Shown here one piece after another: positions 44,125-53,556 of a stretch of DNA of 64,000 nucleotides. The notes under the pieces are model-generated. The model ran no database searches and had not been told where the DNA came from. It saw only the letters and a program-made list of their open reading frames with translations. How positions within the stretch are numbered: the stretch's first letter is position 1; the number at the start of each line of letters is the position of its first letter. The DNA comes from JAYUJH01 sp043765375 (lineage in GTDB: Bacteria > Pseudomonadota > Alphaproteobacteria > Rickettsiales > UBA998), in NCBI GenBank assembly GCA_043765375.1, contig JAYUJH010000033.1:11957-75956 (forward strand). The letters are read 5' to 3'. A program made the position numbers and the translations under genes.

Positions 44125-44559
44125 TCATCTAAATTGCGTATGTTTGCGCACAAAATTAATATGATTATCATTCGCCCTATACTCCGAATTAGGGCTATTC
44201 GCCGAATTAGAGTTATGCACCGAATTAGGGGCGGCTCGCCATATGCAATTGCGCTGCAACGCTTGCCTTGCCATCTCTTTCACAAATGATGGTTCAAACC
44301 CCGCATAATGACAAACGCTCGCAAAATCTATTGATTTTCCCCGCAGCCATACCAACGCCTCCTCCTTCGCTTGCAGGCTTTCCTTTTTGGCACTATTGGA
44401 AGATGCGTCCATCAATGCTTGCACAATCACCGCCCGCCATACTCCTTGTTCACAATCGCTATAGTTGTATGGCTCAACTAGCAACGGGTCATATTTATTT
44501 TGAGAGCTAACTCCAGTTTTTCTATGGCTCTTAGATGAATTATTGGCAGCATTATTCAT
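44125..44559 (-). CDS. Small conserved-looking alphaproteobacterial protein
   Basis: 144 residues. WRAVIVQALMDA and LRGKSIDFASVCHYAGFEPSFVKEMARQAL look like a helical domain common in alphaproteobacteria, but I cannot attach a function. The C-terminal tail has repeated Asn-Ser units (NSVHNSNSANSPNSEYR) from an 18-bp tandem repeat (44184-44237). Confidence 0.7.
   Translation of the reverse strand: MNNAANNSSKSHRKTGVSSQNKYDPLLVEPYNYSDCEQGVWRAVIVQALMDASSNSAKKESLQAKEEALVWLRGKSIDFASVCHYAGFEPSFVKEMARQALQRNCIWRAAPNSVHNSNSANSPNSEYRANDNHINFVRKHTQFR
44184..44237. repeat. 18-bp tandem repeat in the gene at 44125
   Basis: Three copies each starting CCGAATTAG, at 44184, 44202 and 44220. Confidence 0.88.
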
Positions 44560-44721
44560 ATTACTAATATCCGTATATGTTGAAATTGTTTCATAAAACT
44601 CCGCCTTAGGTTAGTTTAAGGAGGAGTTTTTTACTCGCCATGATTGTATCTAATAGTCACAATGCTGGAAGTGAAAAAACAACTACTTCCCGATAATATT
44701 TGAATATGTTGTAAATATACT

Positions 44722-45264
44722 ATGAAGTATGAATTAAATGATTGTCTCACAACTCTGCATCAACATATTCTTAATGAACAGTTGCAAATCAGAACATTGA
44801 TTAACCTAATTTCATGCCAAGATGGGCAAGAATTGCCGTGCGAATTGCCACAGGAATTATTAACGGGCAAAATTATTGCAGATAATAAAATTGCTAGCGA
44901 TAGTAATTTTGTAAGTAATTCTATGAACCCTAATAAAATTACTATCCCCGATAAAACTATGAATCTTAGTCAGGTGCGGGCGAATTTTGAAAATCGTCAA
45001 AAGCGGGCGGATTCACTGCCTGAATTGCCCCCGCAAAATTGGTTGGTTGCGGGTGAAAAAGAGAGCCGATTTAATATTTTTCTCAAATTAAATCAACAAT
45101 TACAAAAATGGATTGATTTGGAAATTAGTCTTATTAAAGAAATTGCTAAAATGCAGGAACTCTCAAACAAAAACTCCCCAGACAACATAAATGTTGATGG
45201 GGAGCTTCAGTCGGAGGATTTAATTATCCTGCGTGATTATTATAATAATATAGTGAGCGATTAG
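44722..45264 (+). CDS. Small helical protein, unknown
   Basis: 180 residues. MKYELNDCLTTLHQHILNEQLQIRTLINLIS and the C-terminal FLKLNQQLQKWIDLEISLIKEIAKM are amphipathic helices; the middle is repetitive (IIADNKIASDSNFVSNSMNPNK). It resembles FlgN-type secretion chaperones in size and helix content only; no clear match. It sits between genes of the fliQ block. Confidence 0.6.
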   Translation: MKYELNDCLTTLHQHILNEQLQIRTLINLISCQDGQELPCELPQELLTGKIIADNKIASDSNFVSNSMNPNKITIPDKTMNLSQVRANFENRQKRADSLPELPPQNWLVAGEKESRFNIFLKLNQQLQKWIDLEISLIKEIAKMQELSNKNSPDNINVDGELQSEDLIILRDYYNNIVSD

Positions 45265-45346
45265 TTAATGTAGTGAGTTATGGTTAATTTCAGTGATTTA
45301 TAGGTTGAGTTTTTGGCTTTATTATCCCCATTTTTTTTTATCACAA

Positions 45347-46648
45347 TCAACCCCTTGCTGCAGTTAATTCACCAATTTTTTGCTGTCCTGCTAAGATTGC
45401 TTGAGTGTGCTTGCCGATATTTTCTTTTTGCTCCGCTTCTTTCTCACGTTCACCAGCTGTTAGAAAGTGGTGACCAGCAGCAACGATTATTGCGGTTCCA
45501 GCCAATAGTGCGGTTAATTTTGCACCAGCAGGCACTTTAGGCAAAGTTGTGTTAAACTTATCAACAGCTCCAACGGCAAACCCATTCATTTTTTCCTTAA
45601 ATGCGTCTGTTAATTCTCCTACATGATCGCCACCTAAAAGTTTTTCGCGTTTATCTGCAATGCCTTGAACAGCAGTTTTTGCAGCATCGGCTAGATCTTT
45701 AGCCCCTTCTGGGATTTCTTTTTTCAAAAGTCCAGCCTTTTCTTCAAACGCTTTCCCAACTGCTTTCTCAAGTTCTTCTGCGCCACTGCCCTTCATGACC
45801 GCTTTGGCAACTCCTGCTGCCTTATCTTTCAATCCTTCCACTGCGGATATTGCAGCGTTTAACCCATCTTTGCTAGCAAGTGGTGCGACATTTGGCGTTA
45901 TCGCATCAGCAACTGTTTGTCCTAGTTCTATTTTTCCCTTAAATGTTTCAGTGACTTTCTTAGCAACATCAAAACTTCCATCGGCTGCAACAACCGATTT
46001 TGCCGTTTCAATAACAAACTTCTGTGCTTCGCCGGCTGCGTCACCCATTTTATTAACTAATGCAGCTGCTCCTAATCCCAATCCAGTGGATATTAAAACT
46101 GGAGCAACCACACTTGAAGTTGGTTTCACTTCACCTACCAATTTTTGCCTTGCTGCTGCTAATTTCGCTATATTTGCTTTCTCAACATTAATTGCTTCCG
46201 TAATCGCCGCTTCTCGCATATTATCAATTCCTGCTGGGCTAGTCATTTGCTCCGCCTCACCACGATATTGATTTTGCAATTTTTGGCGACCATCTGCCAC
46301 TTGTTGCGGGGAAATATTTGCCCCTAAATTATCCCCTAAATTATCATTCGCAACTGTTACGCCCTGCTGAGCCTCTGTTGCCTCTCGCACTGCCTCAGAT
46401 TTTATCCCCGCCCCTTCCAATTTAGGCGTTTCAGCAACAGCCGATGGAGCTGAAAATTGCGCTTCTAACATTTTTTTGGCGTCATCATTCATTTCAACGT
46501 CACTCATTTTTATAGGAAATGCGTCCATTAATGAAGGTCTTTTCTCAGCTTGCGCTTCCACCGCCACGTTTTCTGGTTCTTCCATTTTTGCCCCATCTTT
46601 AGGCAATCCTGCTTGAGTTGGTTCAGCTATAGCGGTTTGTTCACTCAT
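45347..46648 (-). CDS. Ala-rich protein sharing a GFAxGAVDK motif with the 630-residue protein
   Basis: 433 residues. N-terminus is acidic and disordered (MSEQTAIAEPTQAGLPKDGAK); the middle is helix-rich with Ala and Lys (VAKAVMKGSGAEELEKAVG), and the C-terminal part has GFAVGAVDKFNTTL followed by a hydrophobic segment (LTALLAGTAIIVAAGHHFL). The GFAxGAVDK motif also occurs in the product at 39840-41732, so the proteins may be related. A short 12-bp repeat (46320-46344) codes LGDNLGDN. AAGGA precedes the start ATG. Confidence 0.7.
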   Translation of the reverse strand: MSEQTAIAEPTQAGLPKDGAKMEEPENVAVEAQAEKRPSLMDAFPIKMSDVEMNDDAKKMLEAQFSAPSAVAETPKLEGAGIKSEAVREATEAQQGVTVANDNLGDNLGANISPQQVADGRQKLQNQYRGEAEQMTSPAGIDNMREAAITEAINVEKANIAKLAAARQKLVGEVKPTSSVVAPVLISTGLGLGAAALVNKMGDAAGEAQKFVIETAKSVVAADGSFDVAKKVTETFKGKIELGQTVADAITPNVAPLASKDGLNAAISAVEGLKDKAAGVAKAVMKGSGAEELEKAVGKAFEEKAGLLKKEIPEGAKDLADAAKTAVQGIADKREKLLGGDHVGELTDAFKEKMNGFAVGAVDKFNTTLPKVPAGAKLTALLAGTAIIVAAGHHFLTAGEREKEAEQKENIGKHTQAILAGQQKIGELTAARG

Positions 46649-46740
46649 ATCGCAATCCTTAAAAAAATATTTGTTTTAATAAAAATAATATATATAATTA
46701 TCGTTACAGTTAAATGACAAAAATGAATATTTTGTAAAAA

Positions 46741-48285
46741 TTATTCCGCATCAACATCAAATCGTGGAAATATTGCGGTTGGAGCGGGCAATTGCTGCCC
46801 CGCCTTAACAGCGAAATCATGGCTGATATGGTGCAAATGCTGCGCCTCACCAGTTCCACCGAGCTGAATTAACATTTGTTTGGCGGATTCGGGCGTGAAT
46901 GGTTGCAAATAAATCGCAATCACTCGCAACCCTTCCAGCAACGTGACAAGCACCTGCTCCATACGGCTAGGGTCAGTTTTTTTGAGAGCCCACGGGGCTT
47001 GCACGTCAATATATTCATTCAAATTGCGGGCAATATTAACAATAATCTCAATCGCTGCGTGAAACTTCAACTCATATATATTGTTGCGCATGGCTGGCAA
47101 AGTTGCATAAATTGCCGTTATAATCTCATCGTCAGGGCTGGCATGATTTGGTCTGGCATCAGGCACTTTACCAGCACAATTTTTCTGCACCAACGATAAT
47201 GTTCGCTGTGCTAAATTACCAATAATATTAGCTAGTTCAGCATTGATGCGCTGCACCATTTGTAACCGTGAGAAATTACCATCATTACCAAATGGCACTT
47301 CCCGCAACATAAAATAACGCATCGCATCAAGCCCATAAGTCTCAATTAGCTGCAATGGTTTGATAACATTTCCAAGTGATTTGGAGATTTTCTGCCCCTC
47401 ATTCGTCCACCAACCATGCGCATAAACACGGGTGGGTAAGGGGAGTTTGGCACTCATCAAAAATGCTGGCCAATAAACCACGTGGAAGCGCAAAATATCC
47501 TTGCCCACCACATGAACCACTTCACCATTTGCCCAAAATTGTTGAAACTCTGGTGCATTTTCATCAGGAAAACCGATTGCAGTGAGATAATTAGTTAATG
47601 CGTCCAACCAAACATACATCACATGTTCAGGTGCATTTGGAACTTTCACTCCCCAATCAAAAGTGGTGCGGGAGATGGATAAATCATGCAACCCGCCATT
47701 CACAAAGTTCAACACTTCGCTTTTGCGGCTCTCAGGTGAAATGAAATGCGGATTTTGTTCATAAAAATCCAAAAGTGGTTGTTGATATTTGGAGAGTTTG
47801 AAGAAATAGCTAGGCTCTTCAACCCATTCAACTGTTGCACCAGTGGGAGCAAGTCCGTTTATCAATTCATCTGCGCCATAAAAAGCCTCATCACGCACGG
47901 AATACCAACCAGCATAACTCCCTAAATATATGTCACCAGAGGCAAGCAATTTTTGCCATATTTGTTGCGCTGCTTTAATATGTCTTGGCTCAGTGGTGCG
48001 AATAAAATCATCATTGCTTAACTGTAACTCGGTTGCTAATTCACGAAATGATTCTGATACCATATCAGTGAATTCTTGCGGACGAACGCCTGCAAGTTCA
48101 GCGGATTTCTCAACCTTTTGCCCATGTTCATCAGTTCCAGTAAGAAACTTTACATTTTTATCGTCCAAGCGGGCGAACCTAGCCAGAACGTCACACGCAA
48201 CTGATGTGTATGCGTGACCAATGTGCGGCTTGTCATTCACATAATAAATTGGCGTTGTTATGTATAAATTGTTTGAATCCATCAA
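46741..48285 (-). CDS. metG: Methionyl-tRNA synthetase
   Basis: 514 residues. HIGH motif as HIGHAY, KMSKS as KISKSLGN. WYSVRDEAFYGADELING replaces the knuckle Cys pairs, so this is the zinc-free type; no C-terminal tRNA-binding domain, as is usual for the short alphaproteobacterial form. Charges tRNA-Met. Start at ATG 48285 (or the adjacent second Met). Confidence 0.97.
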   Translation of the reverse strand: MMDSNNLYITTPIYYVNDKPHIGHAYTSVACDVLARFARLDDKNVKFLTGTDEHGQKVEKSAELAGVRPQEFTDMVSESFRELATELQLSNDDFIRTTEPRHIKAAQQIWQKLLASGDIYLGSYAGWYSVRDEAFYGADELINGLAPTGATVEWVEEPSYFFKLSKYQQPLLDFYEQNPHFISPESRKSEVLNFVNGGLHDLSISRTTFDWGVKVPNAPEHVMYVWLDALTNYLTAIGFPDENAPEFQQFWANGEVVHVVGKDILRFHVVYWPAFLMSAKLPLPTRVYAHGWWTNEGQKISKSLGNVIKPLQLIETYGLDAMRYFMLREVPFGNDGNFSRLQMVQRINAELANIIGNLAQRTLSLVQKNCAGKVPDARPNHASPDDEIITAIYATLPAMRNNIYELKFHAAIEIIVNIARNLNEYIDVQAPWALKKTDPSRMEQVLVTLLEGLRVIAIYLQPFTPESAKQMLIQLGGTGEAQHLHHISHDFAVKAGQQLPAPTAIFPRFDVDAE

Positions 48286-48336
48286 ATATCAAATGCCGCA
48301 TTTGGGTTATGTTGCATTATCAAACCATATATTACA

Positions 48337-48717
48337 TTAATTATCATTGGCGACAGCTGATTTTTTTGACTTATCTTTTTTCACTACATTTATCGTTGAT
48401 TTTGCATTATACAAATTAGCTATTGTCGCTTTAGATATTTTTATTATCACATTATCAGCTATCTCTAAATGCACCAGCCCCTCAACATCATCAATTTTTG
48501 ATATTTTGCCTATAATTCCTCCTGCCGTCATCACATTATCACCTTTTTTGACCAAGCCAATCATTTTTTGATGATCTTTGAAACGATTTTGTTGTGGCTT
48601 CATTATCAAAAAATAAAACACAAAAAACACCGCAACCAAAGGTAAAAAGCTCATTAGTGTTGAGTTTTCGCCAGTTGATGCAACGGCGGAGGTTGTAATG
48701 GACAGTAAAATGCTCAT
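48337..48717 (-). CDS. yajC: Preprotein translocase accessory subunit YajC
   Basis: 126 residues. One membrane helix (MSFLPLVAVFFVFYFLIMKPQQNRFK), then the small soluble domain GLVKKGDNVMTAGGIIGKI...VIIKISKATI. It associates with SecDF. The secD/secF genes are not in the window. The tail after residue 110 is Lys/Ser-rich. Confidence 0.94.
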   Translation of the reverse strand: MSILLSITTSAVASTGENSTLMSFLPLVAVFFVFYFLIMKPQQNRFKDHQKMIGLVKKGDNVMTAGGIIGKISKIDDVEGLVHLEIADNVIIKISKATIANLYNAKSTINVVKKDKSKKSAVANDN

Positions 48718-48719
48718 AT

Positions 48720-48887
48720 CTATTTTAACTTCTGCTCTTTGAACTCAACATGCTTCCTAATTTTTGGATCGTATTTTTTGAACGCCAATTTTTCAGGTTG
48801 CTTGCGGGGATTACGTTTTTTAACGTAGAAAAATCCTGTTCCTGCTGTGCTTACTAACTTAACTAATATCGTGCTTTTCTTTGCCAT
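48720..48887 (-). CDS. rpmG: 50S ribosomal protein L33
   Basis: 55 residues: MAKKSTILVKLVSTAGTGFF, YVKKRNPRKQPEKLAFKKYD and PKIRKHVEFKEQKLK. No cysteines, so the zinc-independent (C-minus) form. It lies two bases upstream of the yajC start on the same strand. Confidence 0.93.
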   Translation of the reverse strand: MAKKSTILVKLVSTAGTGFFYVKKRNPRKQPEKLAFKKYDPKIRKHVEFKEQKLK

Positions 48888-48999
48888 AACCAATTCTTTT
48901 TAATCATTACATTTATAATCAATGAAAAATAACATTATTTCAATCTAAGTCAAGTTAAATATCATTGCTTTATGCAAAAAAATAACTATTATTTAATTT

Positions 49000-49665
49000 A
49001 TGAATATTTTGTTTTTTGATACCAGCCAAGGAATCACCTCAATTTGTATGAGCAAAAACTCTGTGGTGCAGCCAGTTTTTTATGATGCGCAACCAAGCAG
49101 ACAAGCTGAATTATTGGTGGTGCAAGTCGCTGATTATATAGCGCAACATGGCATGAAATGGAGCGATTTTGCCGTGATAGGTTGCGTCAATGGAATTGGT
49201 GGGTTCACCTCCGTTCGCATTGGTGTGGCTGCTGCTCGTGGGTTGGCAATGGCGGCGGGAATACGTTCAGTCGGCGTGGATTTAATGCAATTAATGGCGT
49301 ATTATTATTTTCAATCGTCGCCTACTTGCGCTTTGCAATGCTTCATTCCTGCGGGAAATAATTTCGTTGCAATGCAATTATTTGATGGGTCGCATCGCAC
49401 AACAAAACCTTTGGAATTGTTGGAACGCCAGTTTTTTCAACCATCACAATTTATGTGTGTTTTGCCAAATATTGCGCAAGTTGGCGGGCTTACACAAGTT
49501 GGCGGGGTTATTTTTCCGTTGGAAGATTGTGCAAAAATTGCCGTTGAGATGTTGCTATCTCAAGGAATTGATGGCTTGGTTGCGCCAATTCCACGTTATG
49601 CTCGCCCACCTGATGCAAAAATTGGCACTCCCTTGCTTAAACCCAACTTGCTTAAGCCCAACTAA
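49000..49665 (+). CDS. tsaB: tRNA threonylcarbamoyladenosine biosynthesis protein TsaB
   Basis: 221 residues. MNILFFDTSQGITSICM is the ATPase-like start and GCVNGIGGFTSVRIGVAAARGLAMA the family signature. Partner of TsaE (26.7 kb) and TsaD. Two short repeats mark the C-terminal part: GGLTQVGG (49478-49508) and LLKPNLLKPN at the very end. Confidence 0.9.
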   Translation: MNILFFDTSQGITSICMSKNSVVQPVFYDAQPSRQAELLVVQVADYIAQHGMKWSDFAVIGCVNGIGGFTSVRIGVAAARGLAMAAGIRSVGVDLMQLMAYYYFQSSPTCALQCFIPAGNNFVAMQLFDGSHRTTKPLELLERQFFQPSQFMCVLPNIAQVGGLTQVGGVIFPLEDCAKIAVEMLLSQGIDGLVAPIPRYARPPDAKIGTPLLKPNLLKPN

Positions 49666-49667
49666 AA

Positions 49668-51101
49668 TTATTCAAACTTAATTAATATATGTTTCTTTTT
49701 GCCTGACGAAAGTTTAAGCGGTGCATCAACATAGTCATGTAAATTAATTATTTGAGTTTCTGAAATAACCTTAACATCATTGATTTTTGCGCCACCGCCT
49801 TGAATTAATTTGCGCGCGTCACTGCCTGATGCACATAACCCGCTCAAGTGAAATAGCTGGAATGCGGTTATTTCTGGTTTCGTAGCATTTAATGCTATAT
49901 TTGATAACTTGCTTGATATTGCTCCCTCCTCAAAAGTTTTGCGAGCAGCCTCCTTTGCATCATCAGCCGCTTGTTGACCGTGCAGAATTCTTGTTGCCTC
50001 ATAAGCTAAATATTTCTTCGCTTCATTGATGCTTGCCCCTTGCAATTGCTCTAATACTTCAATTTCCCAAAGTGGGATATCTGTAAATAATTTCAAAAAC
50101 CGCCCAACGTCCGCATCATCGCAATTGCGCCAAAATTGGTAATATTCATCTGATGAAAGCATATCACCATTGAGCCACACCGCCCCATCAGCCGTTTTGC
50201 CCATCTTCGCCCCTGAACTAGTTGCTAGTAGGGGAGTTGTTAATCCAAATATATTATGAAGCATATCCCATTCAATCTGTAGCTGCTTTTGCAATGTTTC
50301 CGCTTGTTCTTTAGTCTTCCCTTTACCAATAATTTCTTTGCGATATAATTCAAAATCTTTTGCTTTCAAACGCCTATTCAAATCTATGCCTTGTATAATA
50401 TTACCCCATTGATCTGAACCACCAATTTGTAAGCGACAGTTAAAATGGTTAAATAACTCCACAAAATCATATGCTTGTATAACCATATAGCTAAACTCTA
50501 ACATACTCATTTCTTGCTCACGCTCTAAACGCAAACGCACACTATCCATCTTAATCATTTGATTAACTGAAAATCGTGTTGAAATCTCTGTTAAGAAATA
50601 TTCAAATGATAACTCGCTTAACCAATCATTATTATCAACGATTATTGCGTCGGTTGCTCCATCACCAAAATGCAGGAATTGCTTAAAAACTTTAGCAATT
50701 CCTTCCTTGTTGATTGCAATTTGTGCGTCGGTTATTGGCGGGCGGGATTTATCCTTACCAGAAGGATCGCCGATTTTTGTAGTAAATCCACCAAGTAAGA
50801 TGATAGGTTTGTGACCACATTTTTGTAACCAGCGCAAAATCATAATTTGCATTAAACTGCCAACATGCAAAGATGGTGCGGTGCAATCAAACCCAATATA
50901 TGCAACAAAAAGTTGTTGTGTTTCATCATGCTTAACCAGCACATCATCAAGCCCTTGCAAATTGGTTGCTTGGTGAAAATAGCCTCGCTCCATGATTATT
51001 TGTAAAAACTTTGATTTTAATTCTGGTTTCAACTTTGGCTCGGATTTTTGCCCAGATTCAGATTTTTGTTTAGATTTTGGCGTGTGATTTGTATCATTCA
51101 T
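49668..51101 (-). CDS. tyrS: Tyrosyl-tRNA synthetase, with extra insert
   Basis: 477 residues from ATG 51101 (MNDTNHT). HIGH as HVGS, KMSKS as KMGKT, QWGN for tRNA/Tyr binding, and a C-terminal S4 RNA-binding domain (SGSDARKLIQGGGAKIND). Two oddities: a Lys/Ser-rich repetitive N-terminus (KSKQKSESGQKSEPKLKPEL) and an insert of about 35 residues (YRKEIIGKGKTKEQAETLQK...) between DLNRR and IFGLTTPLL, a region usually short in bacterial TyrRS. Confidence 0.95.
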   Translation of the reverse strand: MNDTNHTPKSKQKSESGQKSEPKLKPELKSKFLQIIMERGYFHQATNLQGLDDVLVKHDETQQLFVAYIGFDCTAPSLHVGSLMQIMILRWLQKCGHKPIILLGGFTTKIGDPSGKDKSRPPITDAQIAINKEGIAKVFKQFLHFGDGATDAIIVDNNDWLSELSFEYFLTEISTRFSVNQMIKMDSVRLRLEREQEMSMLEFSYMVIQAYDFVELFNHFNCRLQIGGSDQWGNIIQGIDLNRRLKAKDFELYRKEIIGKGKTKEQAETLQKQLQIEWDMLHNIFGLTTPLLATSSGAKMGKTADGAVWLNGDMLSSDEYYQFWRNCDDADVGRFLKLFTDIPLWEIEVLEQLQGASINEAKKYLAYEATRILHGQQAADDAKEAARKTFEEGAISSKLSNIALNATKPEITAFQLFHLSGLCASGSDARKLIQGGGAKINDVKVISETQIINLHDYVDAPLKLSSGKKKHILIKFE

Positions 51102-51276
51102 AGCCTTCACAATTAAACATAAAAACAACATTAGACAAGCATATTTAATAGGCGATATTCAAAAATTAAGCACATATTAAAATAAATATGCTTAAAATAA
51201 TTTATAATTGTGCATTGCGGCGTGGTAATTGCATATATATTGAGTTATAATTGGGAATAATTATAAGGCGTTGAAT

Positions 51277-53523
51277 ATGGCAGAACAAGCTCTTAGAACA
51301 CAAAGTGAAACATCAAATGAAGGGCAAGCTCCAGCCATTGATGCAGCTAATTCAGCTAAAAGTTTGGTGGTGAAAAATGAACTGCCCACCCCAGCAATAG
51401 CAGCTAAATCTATCAAGTCAATTAACGATTCCGTCACTTATCAAAATAATCGTAAATCTATATTGGCGACTTTGCAATCATTGCAAAATAATATGCAAGA
51501 TGGCAAGGGCTTTCAACCGCTTGGCAAGCCTAATATGTTGCATGATAGGTTTGAGATTGACGTTAATCAGCCATTGCCGCAATATTCACGCACCCACGCC
51601 AAGGCTTATTTTGCAACGGATTTGCAGCAACCAGATAAATTATGTTTAGGGTTGGTGGTTGAGCCATATTTTCCGCATCGCCATGGTTTGATTGAAGCCT
51701 TGATTGAGGCGTTAAAAAATCCATCACAGGGGCAAGAAATTAAGCATTTATCCAGTTTGCTTGATGCAGGTGTGGTGAATATTGAGGCTTGGAATGAAGG
51801 GCGAATGGTGTTATTTTATGAACAACCAAAAGGCGTGAAACTCTCAGAAATATTAGCGCAGCAACAATTTTATAGCCAAACTGATGCGCTAAAGCAATTA
51901 ACTGACCCTATAGTTTCAGTGATTACCAAGTTGCATAGTTTAGGCGTGTTGCATGGTGGAATTAGCCCGCAAAACATCTTTATCCATGAGAAAAATCTAA
52001 CATTATGGGATTGTGCTGCGCAACCATGTGGATATGATAATATTGATATTTATGAGCCAATAGAGCGTCTTTCTGCTACCACTTTCATGCGAGGTGAGCC
52101 AACTTTGGAGAGTGATATTTATGCAACGGTGATATTAACATTAGAGGCGTGCGGAATGCTTGAGAGCAAAAAGCAATTCACGGCGTTGCAACTATACCCC
52201 GCTTATTTGCAAAAAGGTGTGTATAATGTGTTGGTTGATGAAACTGCTATAACTTCCAGCCAAATGATTGATTTAGTGCGGGCAGTTTTGGGTGAAAATC
52301 CAAAGGAACGCTGGGGGTTGGAGCAGATTAACAGTTTTATTGGCGGCAAACGTTATAATTTGATTCCAGTGGGGGCGATTAAGGAAACCAACAGATCTTT
52401 CAGCTTCATCACCAAGGATTATGTAACTTTGCGTTCACTCGCCTTTGCTTATGCCAATAATTGGGAGCAGGCTTTATCTTCTATTCGTGACATAAAATTA
52501 GTGAAATGGTTGGACACTTTAGTTCAAAAAAGTGACGTTAAAGAAAAAATTGAGCGCATGAATCAGCGGGCAATCCGTAGCCCTTCTGTGGGTAAATCCG
52601 CCGATGAAATAATCAGCAAAACAATTAGCTCGCTAGACCCGTTTGGCGCAATTCGCACCAAGCAAATGGCGGTTGTTGCAACTGCGATGGGGCAGGCTTT
52701 GAGCGCAGCTTTCAAATCAGGCGACCTCACTCAACAAATTAATATTCGTGAAATTATTGATGCGGAACTTGTTGGTTTTTGGCGGGATTTATCACCTTAT
52801 AACTCCGCACAATTAAAATGGAATCCTGAGCAAATGAGGTTTTTGCTGCAATCAGCATCACTTGGCTTTGGTATGGAACGGGTGCTTTATGAACTTAACC
52901 CCACCATGCCTTGCATGAGCAGAACTTACGCACGTTATCATTCATTAAGTGCCAAACATTTGATGCGAGTATTGGAGAGTTTGGCGAAAGATCACGCTGA
53001 TGACAAATTATATGATAAACATATGTTAGCATTTTTGGCAGCTCGTGCAGGCATCAATAAAGATATGCAAGTCAAAGATTTTCGTGGATATGCGCAGCTA
53101 CAAAGTAGCACAGAGTTACAAACAATTATGTTGCTCGCCGCTGTTCAAGAAAAGCTAAAAATAGATTTTCTCCCCGCTCTTTCATGTTGGGCAGCATTAA
53201 AAATTGCCGAAATGGTTGAGCAATTTCATGGGTTGGACGTGCGTCAATCAATCAGCCGAGATATGCAAGCGGTGTTGCCTCGTGGTAAATTGACATATTT
53301 ATTGCGGGTGTTGCATAATAAGGAATATATAACCCGTGATACGCAGGGTCATAGCAAGGCGGTGCAAGTATTTGTGCGTAATAGCACCAAGATAAAATAT
53401 TATAAAGACAAAACCATGATTGCCAACAAAGCCGAGGAATCTGGGCAGAAGTTTGCATTATCATTAAGCCTGATTATGCTGATTATATCAGTTTATGTGG
53501 TGATGATGAAATATTTAGTTTAG
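51277..53523 (+). CDS. Degenerate serine/threonine-kinase-like membrane protein
   Basis: 748 residues. After an Ala/Ser-rich N-terminus comes a kinase-like fold (residues about 85-350). At the catalytic loop (near residue 226) HRDLKPEN is replaced by LHGGISPQN: the catalytic Asp is missing but the Asn is kept; the metal-binding DFG appears as LWDCAAQP. The rest is a 350-residue helical region and a final membrane helix (SLIMLIISVYVVMMKY) at the C-terminus. It is likely a pseudokinase anchored by its tail. ATG 51277 with AAGG upstream. The next gene is a small membrane protein 33 bp away. Confidence 0.75.
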   Translation: MAEQALRTQSETSNEGQAPAIDAANSAKSLVVKNELPTPAIAAKSIKSINDSVTYQNNRKSILATLQSLQNNMQDGKGFQPLGKPNMLHDRFEIDVNQPLPQYSRTHAKAYFATDLQQPDKLCLGLVVEPYFPHRHGLIEALIEALKNPSQGQEIKHLSSLLDAGVVNIEAWNEGRMVLFYEQPKGVKLSEILAQQQFYSQTDALKQLTDPIVSVITKLHSLGVLHGGISPQNIFIHEKNLTLWDCAAQPCGYDNIDIYEPIERLSATTFMRGEPTLESDIYATVILTLEACGMLESKKQFTALQLYPAYLQKGVYNVLVDETAITSSQMIDLVRAVLGENPKERWGLEQINSFIGGKRYNLIPVGAIKETNRSFSFITKDYVTLRSLAFAYANNWEQALSSIRDIKLVKWLDTLVQKSDVKEKIERMNQRAIRSPSVGKSADEIISKTISSLDPFGAIRTKQMAVVATAMGQALSAAFKSGDLTQQINIREIIDAELVGFWRDLSPYNSAQLKWNPEQMRFLLQSASLGFGMERVLYELNPTMPCMSRTYARYHSLSAKHLMRVLESLAKDHADDKLYDKHMLAFLAARAGINKDMQVKDFRGYAQLQSSTELQTIMLLAAVQEKLKIDFLPALSCWAALKIAEMVEQFHGLDVRQSISRDMQAVLPRGKLTYLLRVLHNKEYITRDTQGHSKAVQVFVRNSTKIKYYKDKTMIANKAEESGQKFALSLSLIMLIISVYVVMMKYLV

Positions 53524-53556
53524 GTCTGTAATTTTATTAGTGCGGGCAAAATTGAC

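Noticed and set aside
45795..46271. 158-residue plus-strand frame
   Set aside because: Antisense to the Ala-rich 433-residue gene; its Ser/Ala/Pro bias is the expected complement of that gene.
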